In this document: in pieces, positions 55,601 to 64,000 of the stretch
How positions within the stretch are numbered: the stretch's first letter is position 1
How the letters are laid out: every line of letters starts with the position of its first letter
Origin: Atkinsonella hypoxylon
Taxonomy: Eukaryota > Ascomycota > Sordariomycetes > Hypocreales > Clavicipitaceae
Reading direction: 5' to 3'
Assembly (NCBI GenBank): GCA_000729835.1
Contig: JFHB01000133.1
Coordinates: 18,330-82,329 of the forward strand
Length of the DNA stretch: 64,000 nt
The notes under the pieces: model-generated
The model's database searches: none
What the model was told of the DNA's origin: nothing
What the model saw: the letters and a program-made list of their open reading frames with translations, nothing else
Position numbers and translations under genes: made by a program

Positions 55601-56533
55601 TTACTCCGACTGTCCGATCTGGGGTTTCTTGTTCCCTGAGGAAGGGCGCATGGCACGATTAGTCAGGCGTAATCGGATCGGAGCTGGATGTGTTGCCGCA
55701 AATAGTAGTGCGAAAGTGACGCCATGGAACGTTCCCTAGTTCGCGCCGGCAATCAGGCTTTGCGACCTTCCCCTTCCTTCTGCCTCTCGTGCGACCTATT
55801 CATCCTGTTTCCCTTGCGCTGCAGGATAGGCTGCCGGTTAAGACAACATACTGTACTGTACTATTGGCATGCGATGGGCGTGACTGGGCAATGGGAATTT
55901 CGTGTGGCGAGCAAAGAACCAAAACCTACGAAAATAGCAAGCATGGCACTGCGGTTGAAAAAAAAAAAATTTTGCACATTGTCGAGGGACGGCTCAGCTC
56001 ATCCGTTGTGGGCTCGTGAGAAGCGTTGTGTAGTGTTTCACCCCTGTATGAAAGCTGGAATACTGCGTTCATAATCTTCAATGTAGACTGAGTCGAGGAC
56101 GTCGGGCGTAGGGTAGGATTGTCCCGAAGATATTGCTAGTCACGGCACGCCAACGCATGTCACGACGGCTCTATCTATGCTCGCGAGAAGACGACACAGA
56201 TGGACTCATGGTGAATCCTCAGTCTGTCTCTTTCCTCGTCTCTCCTTTAGTCTTTGCCATTGTCGCGAGTTTCCTTAAATGTATAATGACATGGTCATAC
56301 GTAGACCTATATATCCACCAGATAACTCACCGCTTCAGCAATACAGTAATTACCCAGAATACAAGGAACCCAACCCAGCACGAAGCAGTTCCGAAGCCAG
56401 TAGAACCTACTCTTGAATCCTGGATTACTGAACGCACAAAAATGCCATGAAGCCGATGCTAATTCCCCAACGCCAAACGCTAAACACCTCCCCAAAAAAT
56501 ACAACGTTATAAACCCCCCATAAAAAAAACCCA

Positions 56534-57407
56534 TCACTTCTTGAAAAAAGTCGAACCCCTCGACTTGACAGGCTCCCTCCCCCTCTTAAGCAAAGCCGCT
56601 TTCGAACTCTTAGCGTACTTCTTAACCTTGGGCGCCATTCTCGCATCCACGTCCCTCGACACCCTGTACACCGTATTCCCAATAACCTCGTCGCGCGGCC
56701 CTCGTCCCAGCCTAGAAAGCACCTTCTCAACAGACGCCACGTTCCTCTTCCGCCGCACGCCCGAAGCCCCATCAAGCGACACGTCCTCCTCGCCCGACGA
56801 ATCGGTCAGGAACTCAGCAGGCAGCAGGTCTGGAATCTCCGTCTTCTCAGCGCGCCTGCGCCCTGCCGCGAAAGACGGGGCCTCAGGAGGAGCGGCGCCG
56901 GCTTCTTTGCGCTCCGAAGCCTGCTGCTTGAAGAGGGCGTCGCGCTGTCGGCGCTTCTTCTTCTCGGCGGCAGCTTGTCTAGGCGAGAAGTCAGCAGTTC
57001 CGATATCCCAACTGCAGAGAACACAAAAGGGGAGACAAGGGCCAAGAATTGATACAGCGCGAGAGGAAGGAAGGAACGTACTCTTGCGCAGCCTTTCTCA
57101 CCGCCTGGGCAGACTCGAGCATCTCCTTCGCGAGCTTGGTGGTCGATACCGCCTCGGGAGCCTCATCGCTGCTACTCTCGTCGTGCTTGGCTGGGGCGAC
57201 GGTCGAGGAAACGACGAGCTCCTTGTCTGCGTTGCCGTCGTCGTCAAAGGTGATGACGTTGCTCCTGGGCTTCTCTTCTACGGCCGCCTCGTCTCTTGAG
57301 CGCACGAGGAGGTCCTTCTGGCGCTTGGGCGTGACTGCGGAGGATTGCTCCTGCGCGTCTTGGGACGAGGCTGCGAGGGCTTTCCTCTTGCGCGTCTGGA
57401 CGGGCAT
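56534..57407 (-). CDS. utp16: U3 snoRNP-associated protein Utp16 (Bud21-like)
   Basis: There are two exons, 57407-57082 and 56978-56534. The 103-nt intron has a GTACGT donor, a CTGAC branch and a TAG acceptor. The product is 256 aa. It starts MPVQTRKRKALAASSQDAQE and is rich in Lys, Arg, Glu and Ser. Exon 2 opens QAAAEKKKRRQRDALFKQQA, then PDLLPAEFL and, near the end, GNTVYRVSRDVDARMAPKVK and a final basic SRGSTFFKK. These landmarks match the fungal Utp16 family of the small-subunit processome, which acts in the nucleolus on pre-18S rRNA. The family is low in complexity, so I give moderate confidence. Confidence 0.7.
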
Positions 57408-57965
57408 TTTTTTTTTTTGGTTTTTTTTTTTGTGTGTGTGTGTAGCTCGTGAGTTATCTCACTGCGGAGTTGAGCTGGATTTCGGGAGCGAATGATATTG
57501 ACTGATTTGTCATAAATGAACTCGGGAATGAGAGTACGTAAAGAGGTGAGAAAAAATCAAGTGCTGTTGTCGTGAATTCAACGCTGGGATGTTTTCGTTT
57601 TCATTGAAACTTCGACCTCTTATCATTTTATCTTTAGAAAAGGAAAAAAAATCCAAAAAAAAATCCAAAATCTATGTCTTGAAAAATAAAGTGGGTCGTT
57701 TGGACGGCGAGGGGAGTTGTGATTGGCGGGATGATCGTCACTGGAGCGGAGCTTTAGTTATGAGCGTTTGGGATAGTTACAACTTCGTTGCGGTCGGGAT
57801 GTCCTTGACACGCTTCTCTTGTAAGCTGCGGTTCTTACAGATCTTGCGCCACGGCTCGAGCTTCGATATCGCGACTGGTTTGTGGTTGGATTGCGCAACA
57901 GGCGAATTGTAGTCAACCAGGATAACCCTGCTCCATCATCCACCTCATCTAGAACATCTTTCACC
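57408..57965. other. Divergent promoter region of utp16 and the helical-repeat gene
   Basis: 558 bp without a gene, with a T run and a short TG repeat next to the utp16 start (about 57408-57443) and A runs at 57637-57670. Confidence 0.55.
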
Positions 57966-59017
57966 ATGGCCACTCGACAGGTCTTCAAGTCCTGCGCAAC
58001 ATCCCAACTCAGATCCATACTTGCTTCACGACGGGATGCAATCTCAAAACACCCAATTTTCCCCTCCCAAAGCCGCTGCTACGCCTCCCCACCCCGAAAA
58101 CCAACGCCATCTTACGCAGAAGTCTTCTCCCTATCGCACATACCGCAGAGCTCCTTCGAAAGCGTCCTCTCCCGCAACGGCAACTCGTTCAAACACCTCT
58201 CCCCAGCAGAGTACTACGCCATTGCACAAAAATTCACCCAAGCTATCCATCAGGGCTCGAATCCCTGGTCGGTGTCTTTCCCAAGCAGTACGTCGTCTCA
58301 TCACACTCCCCTCCCCCCCCCTTTTCTTTTTCTCGCCGAAAGAAGGCCAACACTCGTCTAGAAGATGCTATTCCTGCAGACACCCTTCACGAAGTAGCAT
58401 GCATCATGCGCCAAATTCACTCCAAACCAGCAGATGCCATCGCAACCGCCCTCTGGGCATCCGCCTCTGAGATGGGCCACCGCCCGGCTACGCTCTCTCT
58501 AGCGAGACAGCTCATCCGCTCAGGGGCATATTCGCGCATCCCGCAGCTCCGCAAGGTCGAAGCCCGGTTCAAGGAGCTTGTCCAGGCGGGGAGAGACGCA
58601 GATGCGCTGACGGCAGAGGGGGAATTGCTCTTTGAGCAGGGGCGGTTTCAAAGCGCGGTGGACGCACTGAGGCGCGCTCTTCTGCTGGGGTCGGACTTTG
58701 AATGGCGGCCTTATTGCGAGCTCTGTTTGGGCAAGGCTTATGCTCGGATAGGGAAGGTCGGGGAGGCGAAGGAGGTGTTTTGGAGGTTGGCGGACGAGGG
58801 GATGGTCGAGGCGGATGTTGAGCTGGTTGATGTGCTGGGGAGGAATGGGCTCGAAGAAGCGGAGGAGAGGATGTTTATTGCTGGGTGTAATGGGAGGAGA
58901 GATATGTTTGCGCGGTTGTCGGAGGTGGAGTTGGAGAGGACAGGGAGGACGGACGACGAGAGGAGGTTGTGGGCTTTGGAGTGGTCGCGGCTGGGGGACC
59001 AGCGTGCTGAGTTTTGA
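57966..59017 (+). CDS. Mitochondrial-looking helical-repeat (TPR/Sel1-like) protein
   Basis: There are two exons, 57966-58287 and 58362-59017. The 74-nt intron has a GTACGT donor and a TAG acceptor and is phase-consistent. The product is 325 aa. The N-terminus (MATRQVFKSCATSQLRSILA) is basic and hydroxyl-rich with no acidic residue in the first 20, as in a mitochondrial targeting sequence. The C-terminal two thirds is a run of paired helices with TPR/Sel1-like spacing: ELLFEQGRFQSAVDALRRAL, LCLGKAYARIGKVGEAKEVF and ADEGMVEADVELVDVLGRNG. I do not recognise an orthologue with known function. A role as a mitochondrial assembly or interaction factor would be a guess. The stop codon lies 149 bp from that of the photolyase gene. 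Confidence 0.75.
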
Positions 59018-59166
59018 TTTGGGTTGGAATGGACTGCTTTGGATCTGTGGTTGTAAACCTTGAGGAAAAAGGATAAGGAGCGTATCTGTCGGTACGTATC
59101 ATACTCTGTAAGATTATATTGTGTATTAAACTCGGAATATGCGATCAGTACAGCATAGCATTCATG

Positions 59167-61149
59167 TCACTGATTCACTATCTCATCCAAAGTCTTCTGC
59201 TTCTTCGACGCTGTTTTAGAGCCTTCCTTTCTCGACCGTTTCGCCCCGGCAACTTCTCCGTCTCCATCATCCGCATGCGCGCCCGTATCGCCGTCAAAGC
59301 GGCCTTGGATCTCGTTCTGAAGGACGGGAAACAACTCCCTCCATGTCCCATTTGATACCCGCTCGTCGTCTCCGTACAGCCCAACGTCGTACGCGGTTTT
59401 CATAGCCGCCAGACACACACCACGTCGCTCGTTAAAGTCAAACATGGGCTTCGGATACGTCCCCTCTTCCACGTCTGTCAACCCGTCACCCTTGACGCGG
59501 ACACCGGCCTTTTCCTGGTCCTCGATCGGTGCTTTCCACGGCTCGTATATGTACTTGGCATTGAGGTACCGGAGCTCTGGGACCCATTTGCGGATCAGGT
59601 CCCCATGCTTATCCCACTTCTGCCCAAATGAAATTGGGCTGTAACAGCGGAAGTACTGCGAGAAGAAGGCTGTGCAAGACAGCCATTGCCAGTTGCCGGC
59701 GTTGCAAGCTGGCTCGTGGTCGATGAGGAACTCTTCGAAGACCTCAGCTCCTCGCTCCCAGTCGACGTAGCACCCCCCTCGGGTCAGGAAGCACGCTACG
59801 CTGTGGCGGCCAAGATGATGGATCCATCCGTCGTGCCGGAGTTGGCGCATGAGGGCATCGATCCATGGGAATCCGGTGACGCCTCGTTTCCATCTGCGGA
59901 ACCACTCGTCTGCCAGTTCGGAGTCGACGTGGTATTCGCCGGTCGTCAGTCCTGTCGCAGCGTCCGTCTTGGACGGCAGATGCCAGGGGATGAAGCGGCA
60001 GTGGCCGTTGCCAATCGTTTGCTGGAAGTGCGCCCCAAGCGCTGCCTGCGCGGCAAAATACATGTCCCGAAATATCAATTGGCCCGTGAGACTGACCGGC
60101 GGGGTTGAGGACCCCTTGCCGTAGGAACTGACCACGTCCCAGACCCGCCAGTAGAATTCCCGCACGGAAAGCGCGCCAAAGTGAAGGAACGGCGAGAGCA
60201 GAGTGGTCGACTGCGGGTCGAACTGCGCAGGGCTCGTCTTGGGCTTCTCGAACGTTGCCGTGTATTTTTTGTCCTTGATGATGGCATCCAGAGCCTTCAA
60301 GGCTCGAGTCTCCCCGCCTTTATGAGGAGTAGTCGCTGGTGAGAACCCAAGCTCTCCCAGTGTTTCGATGGCAAAGTCACCCTTAGGGCCGGCAATGTGC
60401 TTATAGCCGGTGTCATTGCTGGTTCTCCTCACGGCGTTGATGTCCGGCTTCGTGTCTGGTGGATCCTGCTCGAAATCCACGGGCATCTCTCCAGGATCAG
60501 GCAGCTGCTTTGGCGAAGGTAGAGGTTGCGGTACGTCTCCAATCCTCTTGGAAGCAGAGAGAAGCGAGGTCATGGACATGGTCGGTTTGCCACCATGTTT
60601 GGTGACAATCTCCTCGCTATCCCACAGCGTTCTGCCCGAGCGAATGATAACTTCCACGCCTGCTGCCGTGGCGGCTTTGCTTACAGCCTCATCTCGCTCG
60701 CGGGCATACGAATCCGTGTCCTTCTCGAAAACCAAATGTGTCACTTTCCATGCTTTGAAAAGCTTCGGGAACAACGTCTGAGGACCTTCGCGGAGCACGA
60801 ATAGTTTTGACTTGGGGTTGAGTTTGGTAATGGACTCCGACAGGTCATTTTGGCAGTCCAGTCTGGTAGACAGGTTAGCAAGGCCAGGACGAAAGGGAAC
60901 GGAGCGATGCAGTGGTTTGGGCGGGGAAAGGATGACATGCCACATTATAGCAATGCACTGTCCTAGCAGCTTTACCTACAGAAACTGCCATCTGTTCGTT
61001 CCTCCTCTAGCTCTATACACGTAATGAGGGTCCCAGGTGAAGATGGGCCACAGAACAGCAGGCTCTAGATCAAGTGCCGCCTTCAACGCGGGAGAATCGT
61101 GGAGTCTAAGATCAGTACGAAACCAATAGATGACTCTTGGCTTGGCCAT
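59167..61149 (-). CDS. (6-4) photolyase of the cryptochrome/photolyase family
   Basis: There are two exons, 61149-60980 and 60862-59167. The 117-nt intron has a GTAGGT donor, a CTAAC branch and a CAG acceptor. The product is 621 aa. Exon 1 gives MAKPRVIYWFRTDLRLHDSP and ends GTNRWQFL. Exon 2 continues LDCQNDLSES. The FAD domain carries GVTGFPWIDALMRQLRHDGW, then IHHLGRHSVACFL. The two histidines in HHLGRH at about residue 406 fit the pair used for (6-4) photoproduct repair, and these separate the group from CPD photolyases. ACNAGNWQWLSCTAFFSQYF and a basic C-terminal tail that looks like a nuclear signal complete it. It would repair UV (6-4) lesions using blue light. A signalling role as in some fungal cryptochromes is possible. 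Confidence 0.93.
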
Positions 61150-61733
61150 GATGGGGAATCTCTTCGCCTCGATCCGCCCTCCAGCGTTAGGGTCAGATCC
61201 GTATCTGGCGCGTCAGGAATAAGACTTGAAGGCAACTTGCGAAATTGAGTATCAGAATCCTCTTTCTTTTTTTTTTAATGCTGATCGGAAATTACAGTGA
61301 ATCCGCATGAGCAGCTAGCTAGGAAGGAAATTGCGGGGTTAGAACATACATTTTGCAAAAGTTGCATTTCTTTTTTTTTAGGCTTGCCTCACAAGATCAG
61401 CTCTCTGTCTAGCCCAGACGAAGCAAGCTGTGGTGAATATGTCATGATGTCAGTACTGTCCTGTACTAGCCGTAGTCGGTCGATGGTACCGCCGTGGCGG
61501 ATCGACTAAACATCTAATAAGACAAAGGTAGATCCACCACCTCTATTGTTCCTGAAAAAGCACTTGGGGTGCCAGATGCATCAGGTAATTACCACGGCGA
61601 TGTGCCCGAGCAACAATATAGGAAGTCGAAGAAGAGGGATGGGATACTAACTATTCCGTAGTACCGAAGATTTCGCGACAGCCGATAATAGCCCCACAGC
61701 CCCTGCTCGGAACGCGTGATTTCAAGTGACTTT

Positions 61734-61752
61734 TACGGAGTAGTACTCCGTA
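61734..61752. repeat. Inverted repeat TACGGAGTA-G-TACTCCGTA
   Basis: Nine-bp arms are perfectly complementary around one base. Confidence 0.95.
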
Positions 61753-62565
61753 TGTAACCTTCAAAAAACATTCCACGCTAATGCACCACATAACACGTTT
61801 TGGCTAGTACCGGCGGTAATAGAGCAGCCGCAATAATTCTAGCAAGATCTCGAATTTAACTTTTGCGACGCATCGCAAGTGTTGTCGCAGCCGAATTATA
61901 CGACCTTACTCATAATGCCTTCAATCGCTAGTGAGAGGCTAAGCAGAAGACTTGCGATGTTCCTCTTTTGCAAGTTAGATAATTGCTAGTACTTCTGTCA
62001 TAGTGTGGATTGGTACGGTAGAGGAAGTATCTTAAAAGACGGTGTTTTTCATTGGTGTGCACGGAGTAATCCTTATCGACACGTAATAAGAAGTATAAAA
62101 CGAAGACGATCGAAAGAAAAGCAAAAGCCTGATTGGTCATAGGACTCCTTCATTTGCCATTGGACCCGGTAGGAACGACTGGTAGCACAGCATCCGTCCA
62201 TTGGCTGCTCGGAAATCGCCTTTTGGTTAGCCGCATAACATTTCAGGGCGCTGCACCACGACTAGCGTCATCCATCGGCGCTAGTATCCAAGTGTTCTCC
62301 ACAAGTGGCATTGATTGAATGATTTTTGAGCTAGAGATCGTGACAGCCTCATACCAACAGAGCCCCGTCCAGCTGTAACGCGCTTTGGGATTTCCCATGG
62401 GTAAGCAATGTGGCTTTCCCATCAGCCATCGGTCATGGACCCATCACGAACCGGTTCTCGATCCGTGGAGAGGACGTCCTGTCTTAGGCATGCACGCATG
62501 CCTGCCCTAGGGTTCAGATAGTAGCGACGGAATTTTACTACAGTCATTGGTTTGTTACACCTATG

Positions 62566-62903
62566 TATTCCGTACACTGTCTACTAGAGGTGGAAACTGA
62601 TCTTGCAATGAGGTGGATGCGTTGTGACGACAAACTTGCACTGGGTTTTGTCGATCGGGCATCAATCGTGGTTAAGACAGCCGAGATCAATAAGACTGTT
62701 GAAAAAAACACGTCAATTTGGACATGTGCAATCAAGGGACCGAGCAATGGGTTGCCAAGTACCCCATGCTCCGTAATACTTGATGTTAAGGGTACAACAA
62801 GCGCAGCGTGTGGTTGATCATCCCGGATGCCAAGAATGTGGTCTGCCGATCCGTTCATAGAGCTCATGTTGTGTTGTTGTTATGACAGTGGGTGTACGGA
62901 ATA
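62566..62903. repeat. 12-bp inverted repeat flanking 314 bp
   Basis: TATTCCGTACAC at 62566-62577 is the exact reverse complement of GTGTACGGAATA at 62892-62903. The core between them has no long frame that I recognise. Confidence 0.6.
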
Positions 62904-63264
62904 GTAGTCTTATCTGCACTGCAGGCCCTTGCCGTGGAGCCCTGGTCGCCGCCTCGGTTGGTGCAGTGAGGTGATTGAGAGCAGCCCTGGGGAACTGGAA
63001 TGAAGGCTGTTTGTGTGTTGATGAGGTTTGTTGAGCAGCAAACCTTGTTCAACGTGGTGGTATTGCAGCTTGCTAGATGAGCTTGAGCTTCAACTTGAGC
63101 TTGACCCGGGCAAAGACGGTGCCCCTCTCTGGCTGTCTCTGTTGTTGCGAAGCCTGCGCTCAAAATGGAAAAGGCGAGGGCTCTGTGTGACAAGATTAAG
63201 CACAATAGCCTTCCTTCCTCACGGACTGCGTGGCGATGCTTCAAGGTGCAGAAAGGACATATAG

Positions 63265-63266
63265 AA

Positions 63267-63302
<36 letters not shown>

Positions 63303-63309
63303 AAATAAA
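63265..63309. repeat. (AATA)n microsatellite
   Basis: About eleven 4-bp units with one interruption near 63301. Confidence 0.95.
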
Positions 63310-64000
63310 CCCATCCATCCACCAGGTACTCCGTAGTAGCAAAAAATTTGCGTCAGCGCACAGCTGCCGGGGTGCATGTCTCATGTATCCCTGCTCATTG
63401 ATGCGATCGGTCGAAGCTGTAACTCCTCAGCACCGAGTGTCTGCCGGCTCCCGCCACCCGCCTCCCCCTTGCTTCCCGACAAGATGGCGGTGCTTGTCTT
63501 CGTCCCCTGTTTGCTGTATTGTGTTTGCGAGCCGGCTGGGACGGTGAGGATTTTGAGGATTTGTAAGGATTTGTGAGGGTTGCGAGGACTGTGGGGACTG
63601 TGGGGACTGTGGGGCTGCGAGGGTTTGCACACGAGCTGGCACAAGGGCGTTGCATTAAACAACGTTGCATGAAGGCAACTTGTCGTGCAGCCGGAGGACT
63701 ATACCGAGTTTGGTACTCCGTACACACATCATGGGCGATTGACTTGTGGTAAGTCGCATCCAGTGCATCCATCCATCATCATCCATCATCCATCGTATCC
63801 ATCGTATCCATCGCATCCCTGTCCCGCCGCCAATGCAAGGAAGCTCGTTCCTGCGACATGCTGGACTTGAATCGTTGGCTCAGATCGCACTGACGGTGAG
63901 TCGGTGGTCTAAATTTAAACAGAAAGCAGGCGCATTACCGGTGCGTCTATCGGCAACTGCTCGTATACGCGACTCACTCCATCTGGGGAGGGGGGGGGGG

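Larger units (their letters stand above)
50485..56533. other. 6-kb gene-poor stretch between the RING-vWA gene and utp16
   Basis: This is the largest gene-free interval in the window. The left part (50.5-51.8 kb) is probably the long promoter and leader of the RING-vWA gene. The centre holds the GAGT and GGTGYMR tandem repeats and two palindromes. From 53.4 to 56.5 kb the sequence is mixed and A/T-richer. Open frames are short, and I recognise none. A frame at 53557-53799 would encode one membrane helix and a Pro-rich tail, but I cannot support it as a gene. Confidence 0.5.
61150..64000. other. 2.85-kb gene-free right end
   Basis: I see no supported gene. Five TACTCCGTA-type words lie between 61.7 and 63.7 kb, with a 12-bp inverted repeat around a 314-bp core, an AATA microsatellite, and CATC- and CTGTGGGGA-type short repeats. 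The window ends in a G run. Confidence 0.55.

Noticed and set aside
62544..62867. Possible relic of a Copia-type retrotransposon
   Set aside because: One short stretch (WLIIPDAKNVVCRSVHRAH in a plus-strand frame) looked suggestive, but no RT, integrase or LTR pair could be confirmed by eye.
63980..64000. Terminal G run as a telomere or origin signal
   Set aside because: It is not a TTAGGG array, and the window edge is arbitrary. It is probably just a homopolymer.

Overview
The window reads as nuclear DNA of a filamentous ascomycete (Pezizomycotina, Sordariomycetes; Hypocreales is my best guess from protein wording and intergenic style). Genes are single transcription units on both strands. 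They carry short spliceosomal introns (46-251 nt) with GTNNGY donors and CTAAC/CTGAC branch sites, and GC-rich coding DNA is separated by repeat-rich intergenic DNA. There is no operon logic, no CRISPR, no rRNA and no tRNA that I could support. I resolved 20 genes plus one decayed gene, and most exon borders were worked out by reading splice sites.

Left part (1-17.7 kb): the N-terminal part of a PEX26-like peroxin (-, runs off the edge), a haspin kinase (-), a broken copy of a multicopy fungal protein family (+), a CCDC47/DUF1682 ER membrane protein (+), a four-exon ECM15/MTH1187 protein (-), a GPI-type PLC-like phosphodiesterase (-), the Hsp90 cochaperone CDC37 (-) and the Swi2/Snf2 ATPase MOT1 (-). 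A 5-kb gene-poor stretch follows.

Middle part (22.6-46 kb): cohesin SMC3 (+) converges on mitoribosomal mL46 (-). Next come a RING+PHD protein (-), ribosomal eL43 with an 18-nt micro-exon (-), a saccharopine-dehydrogenase-like oxidoreductase (+) converging on a PaiB-like FMN protein (-), an RMD1/DUF155 protein (+) converging on an Nhp10-like HMG-box protein (-), and the chaperonin subunit CCT8 (+).

Right part (46.7-64 kb): a RING / PH-like / vWA protein with the Ste5/Far1 domain order (-), a 6-kb gene-poor stretch, UTP16 (-) divergent from a mitochondrial-looking helical-repeat protein (+), and a (6-4) photolyase (-). The last 2.8 kb is gene-free and rich in short palindromes and microsatellites.

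The gene set is mostly housekeeping: chromosome cohesion and mitosis (haspin, SMC3), transcription and chromatin (MOT1, Nhp10-like), protein folding (CDC37, CCT8), ribosomes (eL43, mL46, UTP16) and DNA repair (photolyase). The parts most worth a second look are the Ste5/Far1-like scaffold with a degenerate MIDAS, the RING+PHD protein with a very long RING loop, the decayed family member near 4 kb, and two recurrent intergenic palindromes.
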